64,000 bases of DNA from UBA4877 sp002399345 (GCA_036752905.1 DAIORT010000003.1:72287-136286), one strand, 5' to 3'; counted from the stretch's first letter, positions 16,763-25,559 are shown. Numbers and translations are program-made. Notes: generated by a model not told the origin, from the letters alone.

Positions 16763-17827
16763 TTAAATATCTTGAAAAATATCTAATGAAAGGTTGATAA
16801 GTTCATCCAGCAACTCTTTATAGCTCATACCGGAGGCCTTCCACAATTTGGGATACATACTCACATCGGTAAACCCGGGTATGGTATTGAGTTCGCTTAC
16901 ATATATTTTTTGCGTATCCGTCTCATAAAAGAAGTCGACCCTGGCCAGGCCGCAGCAGTCGACAGCCTTGTACGCCCGCACAGCCAGACCCTTTATTTCT
17001 TCTATCTTATCTTCCGGAATGTCCGCCGGTATCAGCAGCCTTGTCTTATCATCATAATACTTGGCATTATAATCGTAGAACTCTCCAGCCGGCACTATCT
17101 CTCCCGCTGTGGATGCTTCAGGTTCCCCATTTCCCAAAACCGCACACTCCACATCCTTGCATCTTACAGCTTTCTCAACAATCACCTTCCTGTCATAGCG
17201 TAAGGCCAGGTTTATTGCCTCCTCAAGCTCAAGTTTGTCATGGGCCTTCGTGATGCCAACACTGGAACCCATATTGGCCGGCTTGATAAATGCAGGGTAA
17301 CCAATATTTTTTTCAATCTCTTGTGTTAGATCATCTTGCCGTGCCCGCCACTTCCTACCGGTATAAGCAACATATGGCACTATAGGTAGGCCTGCACACT
17401 CAAAGAGCCTCTTTGTAAATACCTTATCCATACCTGCCGAGGAAGCGGCAACACCTGACCCCACATAGGGAATACCCGCCAGTTCTAATAGCCCCTGTAT
17501 GGTACCGTCCTCTCCTTTCGGCCCGTGAAGAACAGGAAATACAACGTCCAGATGTACAAGCTTCATTTCACCGTTTGTAAAATACATCAGCCCTTTATAG
17601 GACGGGTCCGGCGGCAGAATTGCCTTATAAGAGTCGTTTACCCAATCACCCTTAAGGTCATCTATTTCTCCCGCGTATAGATACCAATGCCCTTTTTTAG
17701 TTATTCCTATAGGCACAATATCATATTTTTGTTTATCAAGATTCTTTATCACGGAAACAGCAGACATTATAGATACGTCATGCTCACCCGATTGTCCCCC
17801 GAATAAAACCCCCAGTTTTAAAGACAA
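16763..17827 (-). CDS. ddl: D-alanine--D-alanine ligase
   Basis: 354 residues of the ATP-grasp fold. Visible are the N-terminal 'VLFGGQSGEHDVSIMSA', 'FPVLHGPKGEDGTIQGLLEL', the ATP-binding 'PANMGSSVGITKA', the omega loop 'EFYDYNAKYYDD' and the metal-site 'SELNTIPGFT'. The tyrosine-containing omega loop points to D-Ala-D-Ala rather than D-Ala-D-lactate synthesis. It makes the peptidoglycan precursor dipeptide in the cytoplasm. The start is TTG with GGAGGAG upstream. It stands alone between its own terminator and the CDF gene. Confidence 0.95.
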   Translation of the reverse strand: MSLKLGVLFGGQSGEHDVSIMSAVSVIKNLDKQKYDIVPIGITKKGHWYLYAGEIDDLKGDWVNDSYKAILPPDPSYKGLMYFTNGEMKLVHLDVVFPVLHGPKGEDGTIQGLLELAGIPYVGSGVAASSAGMDKVFTKRLFECAGLPIVPYVAYTGRKWRARQDDLTQEIEKNIGYPAFIKPANMGSSVGITKAHDKLELEEAINLALRYDRKVIVEKAVRCKDVECAVLGNGEPEASTAGEIVPAGEFYDYNAKYYDDKTRLLIPADIPEDKIEEIKGLAVRAYKAVDCCGLARVDFFYETDTQKIYVSELNTIPGFTDVSMYPKLWKASGMSYKELLDELINLSLDIFQDI

Positions 17828-17919
17828 ATAAAACTCCTCCCATCATGTTGTGATATAGTATTATTTTATTCAAAAACTAGGGGTAATGGCAATATAAGAT
17901 ATTGAAGTATCCTTCAAGA

Positions 17920-18795
17920 TTATAGGGTTTTACTTCTTTTTTCATCAGGTTCAATATGGATTGTGACATCCGTTATGCCGGGATAAGCATCCTTCAGTCT
18001 ATCTTCGATCACATCGCATATTTCATGTGCCTCTAATACACTTAAATCTTCATTGACCAACACATGAAGATCCACCTTTATGTCGTCCTCTCTGCCCCGT
18101 GTCCTCACCTTATGGCAGGATTTAACACCGTCTATACTATCTACAAGCTTTGCTACGCCTTGCTCATCCAGCGCTGCCGAATCGACAAGTATGTCCGTAC
18201 TCCGGGAAAATATCCCCCAGGCAGCCCGGCCTATCATTATAACTATAAATATCGATACGGCAACATCGGCCAAGTGTATCCCAAGTCTGGCAAATATAAG
18301 ACCGGCTACAACGGACAGCGAGACAAACACATCACTGGCCGTATGGATGGAATCTGACGCCAAAAAATCACTTTTGAGCTGCGCCGCCTTACTCCTCTCA
18401 TAGGCCGCTACAAATATATTTACTGAAATAGTTATGATCATAACTATAAAACTGTATGCATTGGCATTAACTATGGCAGGGTTTTTGATCCGATCCACTG
18501 CCCCTGATATAACGCCAAAACATACCGCCACCAGCATCACGCCTATCACCAGTGTCACCATAGTCTCTATTTTTTTGTGCCCATAAGGGTGTTTTTCATC
18601 TGATGGCTTGTATGCAAAAGAAATAGCTACAAGTCCTATGACGTTACTGCTTACGTCGGCTAGGGAATGATAACCGTCCGCTATCATACTCATTGAGTTT
18701 ATCATATGGCCCGTCGCTATCTTCAGGGCACAAACAAGTATATTACATATAAGCACTATGAGATTGACCCTGGATATATCTTTATAGTCGTCCAA
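17920..18795 (-). CDS. Cation diffusion facilitator transporter
   Basis: About 291 residues: six transmembrane helices, then a cytoplasmic ferredoxin-like metal-binding domain ('VKVDLHVLVNEDLSV...HIEPDE'). The two HxxxD metal sites are visible as 'ADGYHSLADVSSN' and 'SDSIHTASDV', typical of zinc/manganese/iron CDF exporters. The D of the first motif rather than H suggests a Mn/Fe/Zn-type site; the true substrate is open. The TTG at 18795 is chosen since AAGGAGGGG lies six bases before it and would otherwise be coding. Confidence 0.85.
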   Translation of the reverse strand: MDDYKDISRVNLIVLICNILVCALKIATGHMINSMSMIADGYHSLADVSSNVIGLVAISFAYKPSDEKHPYGHKKIETMVTLVIGVMLVAVCFGVISGAVDRIKNPAIVNANAYSFIVMIITISVNIFVAAYERSKAAQLKSDFLASDSIHTASDVFVSLSVVAGLIFARLGIHLADVAVSIFIVIMIGRAAWGIFSRSTDILVDSAALDEQGVAKLVDSIDGVKSCHKVRTRGREDDIKVDLHVLVNEDLSVLEAHEICDVIEDRLKDAYPGITDVTIHIEPDEKRSKTL

Positions 18796-18819
18796 AACAA
18801 GCCCCTCCTTAAACCGCAT

Positions 18820-19235
18820 CCGTTCATCTTATTTAAACATTATATGCATGTTATATATCATGTGCAACTGTTTCCCATTAATATCAATCATTATCAATTG
18901 AGATCTCTTTTGCATATAAGCTATATTATTACCCTTTTACCGAATATTTTATTTTGTTTCCGTACTTCTGTGAAGAAAGCAGTCCCAGTCATTCTAATTC
19001 AAACACAAAGCTACGTATCGAGGCGTAAGTACCTAAATTCAATATTGATTATCCCCATCTACTTAATATGGCCTTTGCTGGGAACCGGCTGCTATCCGGC
19101 GGTGTATATAAAATCGAGGGAAGTATCATTGTCTTAATACTGAACATACTGTTTACAGCTATATTTATATATTTAATAAGAAAACGCCCGACTGTTAGTT
19201 AAAAAAACCGTCTCCATTATTCTAAAATTCACCCC
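18820..19235. other. AT-rich intergenic stretch with a possible gene remnant
   Basis: About 415 bases with no convincing gene. Near the right end a 44-codon plus-strand frame from an ATG at 19068 ends with one hydrophobic helix and a basic tail (...FTAIFIYLIRKRP...) and stops just before position 19202. It has no ribosome site and looks like the 3' end of a decayed membrane-protein gene left of the trpB segment. Confidence 0.25.
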
Positions 19236-19264
19236 TTGACAGCTTCAACTTCTTCTGCTAAAAT
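19236..19264 (+). promoter_or_regulatory. Sigma-A promoter of the trp leader-trpB transcript
   Basis: Consensus -35 TTGACA (19236-19241), a 17-base spacer, and -10 TAAAAT (19259-19264). Transcription would start about 28 bases before the leader peptide's ATG. Confidence 0.8.
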
Positions 19265-19298
19265 TACACACAATATCAAACGGAAAGGAGATCACACC

Positions 19299-19340
19299 AT
19301 GAAACTCACATTGCATATTTGGCAAGCTTGGCATAGCTGA
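19299..19340 (+). CDS. trpL: Tryptophan-rich leader peptide of a trp attenuator
   Basis: ATG at 19299 follows GAAAGGAG. The 13-residue product MKLTLHIWQAWHS contains two Trp codons just before its stop, as in trp operon leader peptides. Immediately downstream are alternative RNA stems and a terminator, then trpB. The expected logic is ribosome stalling at the Trp codons when charged tRNA-Trp is scarce, allowing trpB transcription. Most Clostridia use a T-box instead, so this is unusual. Confidence 0.75.
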   Translation: MKLTLHIWQAWHS

Positions 19341-19463
19341 GTAGGCTCGTTTTGTTACAGGCCTACTTTATTTCGCAAGAAATTTAGGGAGCCTGTGCCG
19401 GTGTGGTCCAAGAAAAATTGACAAAGACACTGCATGGTGCAAATCTGTGTGGTGTCTTTTTTT
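19341..19463 (+). promoter_or_regulatory. Transcription attenuator of trpB
   Basis: Stem 1:2 is GTAGGC (19341-19346) with GCCTAC (19361-19366). A competing pairing joins ACAGGC (19357-19362) with GCCTGT (19391-19396). The terminator stem is AAAGACAC (19423-19430) with GTGTCTTT (19452-19459), followed by a U-run to 19463. The leader peptide stops right at the first stem. The mutually exclusive pairings are what ribosome-mediated attenuation needs; the exact antiterminator was not modelled. Confidence 0.65.
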
Positions 19464-19533
19464 ATATTTAAAAAGGATCCAGCCTCCAGGGCTTCCGTCA
19501 ATTTGAAAAATATAAAATTGGAGGAAAAATAAT

Positions 19534-20730
19534 ATGGAAAATAAAACCATTAATCCAGTCAAGGGAACTTTTGGTCAATTCGGAGGTCAATATGTCCCAA
19601 AACCAATCGCTGATGAACTCAACAAGATTGCCGATGCTTACGCTGAATGCAAGGAAGACCCCGGCTTTCACGACGAACTTTACTCTTACTATAAGGATTA
19701 TTCCGGCCGGCCCACCCCATTGTATTTTGCCGACTCGTTGACAGAAGAACTCGGCGGCGCTAAGGTCTATCTAAAACGCGAAGACCTGAACCACTTAGGC
19801 GCCCACAAGCTCAACAATGTCCTCGGCCAAATACTCTTAGCCAAGCGAATGGGTAAGACCCGTGTCATCGCTGAAACCGGTGCCGGACAGCACGGAGTCG
19901 CTACAGCTGCCGCTGCTGCCAAATTTGGCATGGACTGTACCGTTTACATGGGCAAAAAAGATGCCGATCGCCAAAAATTAAACGTCTTTCGCATGGAACT
20001 TATGGGAGCAAATGTGGTCGAAGTCACCGACGGCTATTCCGACCTGTCCAATGCCGTCAATAAGGCCTTTGAAGATTTAGCTGAAAACTTCGACTCCACC
20101 TTCTATCTTGTCGGATCTGCCGTTGGTCCTCACCCTTATCCGACCATGGTCCGTGACTTTCAAAGCATTATATCCAAGGAAATGCGCCAGCAAATCCTGG
20201 AAAAAGAAGGCCGTTTGCCTAATGCGGTCATCGCTTGTGTCGGCGGCGGGTCCAATGCAATCGGGTCTTTCTACAACTTTATCGATGATGAAGACGTCCG
20301 CCTGATTGGTGTGGAAGCGGCCGGTGAGGGTTTGGATATCAAAAAAAATGCGGCTTCGATTAATTGCGGTGAAATCGCCACCGGTCATGGCATGAAATCC
20401 TACTTCCTCCTAGGCGAGGATGGGAAATTTGCGAAAACCCACTCCATCGCCGCAGGCTTAGATTATGTCGGCATCGGTCCTGAGCACTCTTTCTTACATG
20501 ACATTAAACGGGCAGAATTCGTGGCTGCTACCGATGCCGAAGCCCTAAATGCCTTCCAACTTCTTTCGCGGATTGAAGGTATTATTCCAGCTTTAGAAAG
20601 TTCCCATGCCGTTGCTTACGCTCAAAAAATTGTACCAGACATGGCCAAGGATGATATCGTAATTATCAATCTCTCTGGACGGGGTGACAAAGACGTTCCT
20701 CAAGTCATGGATATGTTAGCCAACCAATAA
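19534..20730 (+). CDS. trpB: Tryptophan synthase beta chain (lone)
   Basis: 398 residues, full length. The PLP lysine is in 'NHLGAHKLNN', with 'ETGAGQHGVATA' and the phosphate-binding 'CVGGGSNAIG'; 'GLDYVGIGPEHS' and 'LSGRGDKD' complete the signature of the TrpB1 class. It condenses indole with serine to give tryptophan. No trpA is nearby, so it probably salvages indole, perhaps that released by tryptophanase encoded 2 kb away. It has its own promoter, Trp leader and attenuator. Codon choice differs from the neighbours (many C-ending codons) and it carries no GGCCWGGCC motif, suggesting transfer. Confidence 0.95.
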   Translation: MENKTINPVKGTFGQFGGQYVPKPIADELNKIADAYAECKEDPGFHDELYSYYKDYSGRPTPLYFADSLTEELGGAKVYLKREDLNHLGAHKLNNVLGQILLAKRMGKTRVIAETGAGQHGVATAAAAAKFGMDCTVYMGKKDADRQKLNVFRMELMGANVVEVTDGYSDLSNAVNKAFEDLAENFDSTFYLVGSAVGPHPYPTMVRDFQSIISKEMRQQILEKEGRLPNAVIACVGGGSNAIGSFYNFIDDEDVRLIGVEAAGEGLDIKKNAASINCGEIATGHGMKSYFLLGEDGKFAKTHSIAAGLDYVGIGPEHSFLHDIKRAEFVAATDAEALNAFQLLSRIEGIIPALESSHAVAYAQKIVPDMAKDDIVIINLSGRGDKDVPQVMDMLANQ

Positions 20731-20758
20731 TTATATTATATTAATTACTATAAGTTTT

Positions 20759-20803
20759 TTGGCGGACAGGCAAACCATACTCACTGTTTTCCTGTTCGCC
20801 AAT
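20759..20803 (+). terminator. Terminator-like hairpin after trpB
   Basis: TTGGCGGACAGG and CCTGTTCGCCAA form a 12-bp stem with one mismatch and a loop of about 20 bases, 30 bases past the trpB stop. The U-run is poor (TTTCTC). The remaining 150 bases up to the transporter gene hold nothing recognisable. Confidence 0.55.
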
Positions 20804-20954
20804 TTCTCACTTCTTAACCCTAAAATTCCTAGATTAAATATGCCTTAGATTTTGTAGTTGAACCATCCCATATCAAATCCGCTCATTTAAACAAAGAGGC
20901 CTATTGGCAATCACGCTTTTAGGAAATCTCGGTTTTTACAAACTGCTGAAGCGG

Positions 20955-22289
20955 TTATCCAATACCACCGTAAAAGATTCCGGCTATATATACCAATATG
21001 GTAACACCGACAAATACATACCGTGTCATCGGCTCAAACCAGGAGCCCAGTGGTTTTTTACGCCCAAGCTGTACCTGCTCCCTGGCAAATCCACGGCCGC
21101 AGACCCAGAAGAACATAATCCCGGCAAGCAGCGCTCCCAAGGGAATTATATAAATGCTGACTATATCCATCCATTCACCCAATACATCGCCGTTTTCTAT
21201 AAATATTCCCACCATGGCACTTATTATTCCAACAATTATTACCGACTTTGTTCTCGAAAATTTAAATCTCTGTTGTAAAGCCTCAATAGGTGTTTCAAAT
21301 AAATTAACCAAAGAAGTGACACCGGCAAATAACACAGCGATAAAAAATAAAGCAGCAAATAGAAAGCCCGCCGGCATTTGTTTAAATACCTCCGGCATTG
21401 TTATAAAGAGCAGCGGCGGCCCGGACGCCGGATCGAGGTTAAACGCAAATACGGAAGGTATGACAACCAGAGCAGCCAGCATAGCTGCCAACGTGTCAAA
21501 TATTGCTACGTTCTTTGCGGAATCGACCACATCCTCCGTTTTCTTTAAATAACTGCCGTATACAACAGTCCCGGAACCTGCTAGCGATAATGAAAAGAAT
21601 GCCTGGCCCAGTGCATAAATCCATGTTTTAGGATTGCCCAAAAATCCCCATCTCGGTTTCAAAAGATATGTGTAACCCTTTGCAGCGCCCGGCAAAAATG
21701 CCACCCTTACACACAAAATTATGAACATCACATAAAATGCAGGCATCATAAATTTATTCATTTTTTCTATTCCCTGTGATATCCCCGCAGTCATTACTAT
21801 AAATGTAAGTATCAGTGCCGCCATATGCCATCCGATACTGCCGAAGTTGCCTGCTATTGCTCCAAAATACGCTCCGCTGTCGGGGGCTTTTACCATTGCG
21901 CTGGTAATCGATCCCACAGTGAACCTTAAAATCCAGCCTACTACAACCGAATAACCGATGGCTATACCCAGTGATCCAATAGCGGGAATAAGACCTATCA
22001 AATCGCCATGCTTTTTCCCTTTTCTCTCCATGGCTTTTTTGAATGCTCCTAAAGGTCCCGTCCCCATTGCCCTGCCAAAAGCCATTTCTCCCATGACTCC
22101 GGTAAATCCGATGAGCGCAACCCATATGACGTAAGGTATCAAAAACGCCGCTCCGCCGAACTGCCCGACTCTATATGGAAATAACCAGATATTGCCCATA
22201 CCCACCGCAGATCCGATACACGCCAAAACAAAACCTATTTTGCTGCTAAAACTATCTCTATGCTTGGAAGATTGTACACCCTTCTCCAT
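20955..22289 (-). CDS. Neurotransmitter:sodium symporter family transporter (tnaT-like)
   Basis: 444 residues with about 11-12 transmembrane helices. The N-terminal 'FVLACIGSAVGMGNIWLFPY' is the unwound TM1 substrate/sodium site of LeuT-type NSS carriers, and 'ALGQAFFSLSLAGSGTVVYGSYL' is the TM6 region. NSS carriers import amino acids with sodium. It follows the tryptophanase gene in the same direction, as does the characterised NSS tryptophan carrier TnaT of Symbiobacterium, so tryptophan is the likely substrate. A perfect 12-bp RNA hairpin lies between the two genes. Confidence 0.85.
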   Translation of the reverse strand: MEKGVQSSKHRDSFSSKIGFVLACIGSAVGMGNIWLFPYRVGQFGGAAFLIPYVIWVALIGFTGVMGEMAFGRAMGTGPLGAFKKAMERKGKKHGDLIGLIPAIGSLGIAIGYSVVVGWILRFTVGSITSAMVKAPDSGAYFGAIAGNFGSIGWHMAALILTFIVMTAGISQGIEKMNKFMMPAFYVMFIILCVRVAFLPGAAKGYTYLLKPRWGFLGNPKTWIYALGQAFFSLSLAGSGTVVYGSYLKKTEDVVDSAKNVAIFDTLAAMLAALVVIPSVFAFNLDPASGPPLLFITMPEVFKQMPAGFLFAALFFIAVLFAGVTSLVNLFETPIEALQQRFKFSRTKSVIIVGIISAMVGIFIENGDVLGEWMDIVSIYIIPLGALLAGIMFFWVCGRGFAREQVQLGRKKPLGSWFEPMTRYVFVGVTILVYIAGIFYGGIG

Positions 22290-22317
22290 GCATTCACCTC
22301 TTTATTGTTTAATAAAC

Positions 22318-22357
22318 AACTTTGTAGGGGATAAAGAGATAAACACCCTACAAAGTT
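22318..22357 (-). promoter_or_regulatory. Perfect 12-bp hairpin between tnaA and the transporter
   Basis: AACTTTGTAGGG and CCCTACAAAGTT flank a 16-base loop. On the minus strand it lies 40 bases past the tnaA stop and just before the transporter's ribosome site. There is no U-run after it, so it is more likely an mRNA stabiliser, partial terminator or protein-binding element than a plain terminator. Confidence 0.5.
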
Positions 22358-22397
22358 ATAAATATAAAACGATTTGGATTTTTAATCAATTATAACC

Positions 22398-23783
22398 CTA
22401 TTTTTCTATGGGTTCAAGGGTGGCTGTAAAATGCCTTAGCACCCGCGGCTGCCATGTGATTCTATAGCCTTTAACTTTACTTGCACTCTTCTTAATCGCA
22501 ATTAAAGCTTCTGCCATTATATCAAAATGAGACTGTGTATAAACCCTCCTGGGAACAGCAAGCCTTGTGAATTCAAAATCCGCTTTAAGCTGCTTACCGG
22601 TGTCCGGATCATTACCTAGCATGTACGAACCGATATCGCACGCCCTGATTCCCGCTTCTTTATATAACTCTACCGCCAGGGCCTGGCCGGGGAATTCATA
22701 GTAAGGGATCTGCGGAAACATCGCCCTGGCATCAATAAACAAACCATGCCCGCCCACGGGCGATTGGTATGCAATGCCTTCATCGTCTAATATACTTGCC
22801 AGATACTCCATCTGGCCATGCCGGTATTCAAGATATTTCTCTTCCATGCCTTCATACAGTCCGATAGCCAATGCCTCAAGATCCCTTCCGGAAAGACCTC
22901 CATAGGTTATAAACCCTTCAAGGGCAATACAGTTTTCCGTCACCTTTTGATATAATTCTTTATCGTCCTTAATCCCAATAAGCCCGCCCATGTTGACAAT
23001 AGCGTCTTTTTTTGCGCTCATGGTAAACATGTCCGCATAACTGAACATTTCCCTTGTTATTTTCTTGATTGAGGAATTCTTAAATTCATCCTCTCTCAAC
23101 TTGACAAAATAAGCATTCTCCGCAAACCTGGCGGCATCTATGCATAACGGAATGCCATATTTTTTACATAGGGTGGAAACCTCCCTCATATTTTCAACGG
23201 AAACAGGCTGCCCGCCTGCCGAATTGTTTGTTATTGTCATCACGACCAGGCCGACATTTTCCCTGCCATGTTCATTGATCAATTTTTCTAATTTTTCTAC
23301 ATCCATGTTCCCTTTAAATGGCGCTTTCAAGGATGGGTCCAAGGCCTCTTTTACCACACAATCTATCGCCCGGGCACCCGTAAGCTCCACATGCGCCCTG
23401 GTTGTGTCAAAAAACATATTGGAGATGGCAACCTTGCCTGGTCCTATAAGCAGGTTGAATAAAACCTTTTCCGCCGCCCTGCCTTGATGCACCGGCTGTA
23501 TATATTTATACCCGAATATGTCCCGTCCGGCATCCACAAGCCTGTAATAGCTCCTTCCACCTGCATATGCCTCGTCGCCCCTCATCACTCCCGCCCACTG
23601 GACATCACTCATAGCATTGGTTCCGGAATCCGTAAGCAGATCGATGTAAACGTCTTCTGCTCTCAGGCTGAAGACATTATAATTAGCCTCTTTGATTTTT
23701 TGCTCCCTTTCCTCACGGTTTGGTACTTTAATTGTCTCCACCATTTTTATCCTGAATGGTTCCGGGATATATTTTTTAGCCAT
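22398..23783 (-). CDS. tnaA: Tryptophanase
   Basis: About 461 residues. Landmarks of the tryptophanase/tyrosine phenol-lyase family are 'LLTDSGTNAMSD', 'MRGDEAYAG', 'PVHQGRAAE', 'NNSAGGQPVS' and the PLP lysine in 'MSAKKDAIVNMGG'. 'DAARFAENAYF', 'YTQSHFDI' and 'PRVLRHFTATLEP' resemble tryptophanase more than tyrosine phenol-lyase. It splits tryptophan into indole, pyruvate and ammonia. The start MAKKYIPEP (23783) is preceded by AGGGGGT. It forms a leftward pair with the NSS carrier. Specificity should be checked by phylogeny. Confidence 0.85.
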   Translation of the reverse strand: MAKKYIPEPFRIKMVETIKVPNREEREQKIKEANYNVFSLRAEDVYIDLLTDSGTNAMSDVQWAGVMRGDEAYAGGRSYYRLVDAGRDIFGYKYIQPVHQGRAAEKVLFNLLIGPGKVAISNMFFDTTRAHVELTGARAIDCVVKEALDPSLKAPFKGNMDVEKLEKLINEHGRENVGLVVMTITNNSAGGQPVSVENMREVSTLCKKYGIPLCIDAARFAENAYFVKLREDEFKNSSIKKITREMFSYADMFTMSAKKDAIVNMGGLIGIKDDKELYQKVTENCIALEGFITYGGLSGRDLEALAIGLYEGMEEKYLEYRHGQMEYLASILDDEGIAYQSPVGGHGLFIDARAMFPQIPYYEFPGQALAVELYKEAGIRACDIGSYMLGNDPDTGKQLKADFEFTRLAVPRRVYTQSHFDIMAEALIAIKKSASKVKGYRITWQPRVLRHFTATLEPIEK

Positions 23784-23899
23784 TGCAGTTACCCCCTTTG
23801 AATTTAGCATCCAATTTTATCCTTCTACAAATATATTATCATTACTTGAATATATGTCAATATATTTTTTCTTTTCTAACATATATTACATATAAACTA

Positions 23900-23930
23900 A
23901 AAAAGACCGGGGATTTTTCTCCGGCCTTTA
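23900..23930 (-). terminator. Terminator after the PatB-type lyase gene
   Basis: On the minus strand GGCCGGaGAAAAATcCCCGGTC is followed by TTTTTTAG; it lies about 20 bases past the stop at 23950. A similar hairpin is found at 25282-25316. Confidence 0.7.
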
Positions 23931-23949
23931 CTGTTATTTAATAATTAAT

Positions 23950-25155
23950 TTAGAATACGTATCTTCTTAAGCGGTCAAATGCCTCTTCAACACGCGAGAA
24001 TGGCAGAGCAAGATTCATCCTTATACCGTATTCTCCATGGAAGGGACGTCCATCCTGCCACATAACGCCTACCTCGGCCCCGGTCCTTTGCAACTCGTCG
24101 ATGGTTTTCCCGTGATCCCGGCACCACTCGGCACAATCAAGGAAGAGCATGTATGTGCCCTCCGGCTTTGCCAGGGATACACCCTTAAAGTTTTCCTTTA
24201 TAAAATCATAAGCGTAATTTACATTTTTACTAAGCACGCTTTTCAATTCATCAACCCATTCCTCGCCTTCCGGGCTGTATGCACCTATAAGTGCCCACAT
24301 GGAGAGAACGTTCATTTCATTATAATGTGACAAGGAAGATTCCTTTTCCATACGGTCGCGCAATAAACTATTATAGATAATGTGGTAACTACCTACCAGG
24401 CCGGCCAGATTGAATGTCTTTGAAGGGGCATACAGTGCAATCGTACGGTTCATTGCATCATCTGAAACCAGCTGGGTGGGTGTATGCTTATGTCCGTTTA
24501 TGAGGATATCCGACCATATTTCATCCGAAACAACAAAAACATCATTGTCCTTATATACCTGCATCGCCTTTTCAATCTCTCCGCGTTCCCATACACGGCC
24601 GCATGGATTATGCGGAGAACAGAAGATGGCAGCATGAATATTGTATTGTTTTATTTTCTTGTCCATATCTTCATAATCCATACGCCATATGCCGTTTTCA
24701 TCCTTCTTGAGCAGGCTGTGAACTATATTATAGCCATTGTTTTCAATACAACTTGTAAAACCTATATAAGTCGGTGAGTGGACCAGCACGTTGTCTCCCT
24801 TGGAGCACAAAATATTAAGCGCGCTGACAACTCCGCCAAGGACACCGTTTTCGTAGCCGATACATGCCTTAGTCAGATTTTGTACACCGTTACGGTTTTT
24901 TTGCCAGTTGATAATATTATCATAATATTCATCCCTGGTAGAAAAATATCCAAAAGCAGGGTGCTCCGCCCTTTTAATTATAGCCTGCGTGATGGTAGGT
25001 ACCGTGGGAAAATTCATATCCGCCACCCACATGGGTATCTGCTCAAAACCGGGTTTTGTTTTAGCACCCGGGACCGGGCCGCCGCCCTCAGGTATATCCA
25101 CGGCTATCGAGTCTTTGCCATGGCGATCCATAATACTGGTAAAATCATACTTCAT
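23950..25155 (-). CDS. PatB/MalY-type PLP-dependent C-S lyase or aminotransferase
   Basis: About 401 residues of fold-type I PLP enzyme. 'MWVADMNFPTVP' near the N-terminus, 'ENGVLGGVVSALN', 'CSPHNPCGRVW', 'VSDEIWSDI' and the PLP lysine in 'APSKTFNLAGL' match the MalY/PatB family (cystathionine beta-lyase, cysteine desulfhydrase). It may alternatively act as an aromatic aminotransferase. The start MKYDF at 25155 follows AGAGG; the longer frame has no ribosome site. It lies beside tryptophanase, both acting on amino acids by beta-elimination chemistry, but has its own terminator. Confidence 0.82.
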   Translation of the reverse strand: MKYDFTSIMDRHGKDSIAVDIPEGGGPVPGAKTKPGFEQIPMWVADMNFPTVPTITQAIIKRAEHPAFGYFSTRDEYYDNIINWQKNRNGVQNLTKACIGYENGVLGGVVSALNILCSKGDNVLVHSPTYIGFTSCIENNGYNIVHSLLKKDENGIWRMDYEDMDKKIKQYNIHAAIFCSPHNPCGRVWERGEIEKAMQVYKDNDVFVVSDEIWSDILINGHKHTPTQLVSDDAMNRTIALYAPSKTFNLAGLVGSYHIIYNSLLRDRMEKESSLSHYNEMNVLSMWALIGAYSPEGEEWVDELKSVLSKNVNYAYDFIKENFKGVSLAKPEGTYMLFLDCAEWCRDHGKTIDELQRTGAEVGVMWQDGRPFHGEYGIRMNLALPFSRVEEAFDRLRRYVF

Positions 25156-25281
25156 AAGCATAAGCCTCTTTTCAAGTAATTTTAGCTGCAAGATATTAAT
25201 GATGTTCTGCACTTGCCATTTTAAGCTACATACGCAGTATATGTCAAAAAATAATCTCTTGTTAACTATTTTTAAATATGT

Positions 25282-25316
25282 AAATAAATAAAAAGACCGG
25301 GGATAAACCCCGGCCT
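25282..25316 (-). terminator. Terminator after the SASP gene
   Basis: On the minus strand GGCCGGGGTTTATCCCCGGTCTTTTTAT-type hairpin and U-run directly follow the spore-protein gene. Confidence 0.75.
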
Positions 25317-25319
25317 CCT

Positions 25320-25511
25320 TTAAGGGCGGCTGCCATGTTCATTTTGAATACTTTTTTCTGCCCTCTCTATAGCCAGCCTGACCAGGTTACCGCAGTCCCG
25401 TGAAGGTACTCCTCCCCAGCCCTCCCTGGCTACAATGTCGTCTACTCCCAACTCTCTGGCAAGCTCATACTTTAAATTGTCAGACATTACACTGTTTCTC
25501 CTTCGTGACAT
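25320..25511 (-). CDS. Alpha/beta-type small acid-soluble spore protein
   Basis: 63 residues. 'LKYELARELGVDDIV', 'REGWGGVPSRDCGNLVRLAIERAE' is the conserved pattern of clostridial alpha/beta SASPs, including the E-G-W-G-G and D-C-G-N-L-V motifs; the basic MSRRR start is typical. These proteins coat DNA in the forespore and give UV and heat resistance, and are degraded at germination by GPR. Expected under forespore sigma-G control; I could not define the promoter with confidence. It lies next to the germination pair ypeB-sleB. Confidence 0.88.
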   Translation of the reverse strand: MSRRRNSVMSDNLKYELARELGVDDIVAREGWGGVPSRDCGNLVRLAIERAEKSIQNEHGSRP

Positions 25512-25559
25512 ATCTGACTCATCTCCCCACCAGAAAAACGGAATTTGAGGTTTCCCTCG

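Noticed and set aside
18706..19137. 143-codon plus-strand frame running from the CDF gene into the intergenic region
   Set aside because: Its first part is antisense to the CDF gene's 5' end and the rest shows no ribosome site or recognisable domain; only its right end may be a remnant.
19265..19533. T-box riboswitch before trpB
   Set aside because: No T-box sequence or specifier-loop structure was seen; a Trp leader peptide with a terminator is present instead.
20804..20954. Insertion-sequence remnant between trpB and the transporter
   Set aside because: No transposase motif or terminal repeats could be identified in the 150 bases.
22398..23783. Tyrosine phenol-lyase
   Set aside because: Several motifs and the adjacent tryptophan-type carrier fit tryptophanase better, though the families are close and phylogeny should settle it.
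23900..25316. The two GACCGGGG-type hairpins as ends of a mobile element
   Set aside because: Each sits directly after a gene with a T-run in the right direction; they are ordinary terminators of similar sequence.
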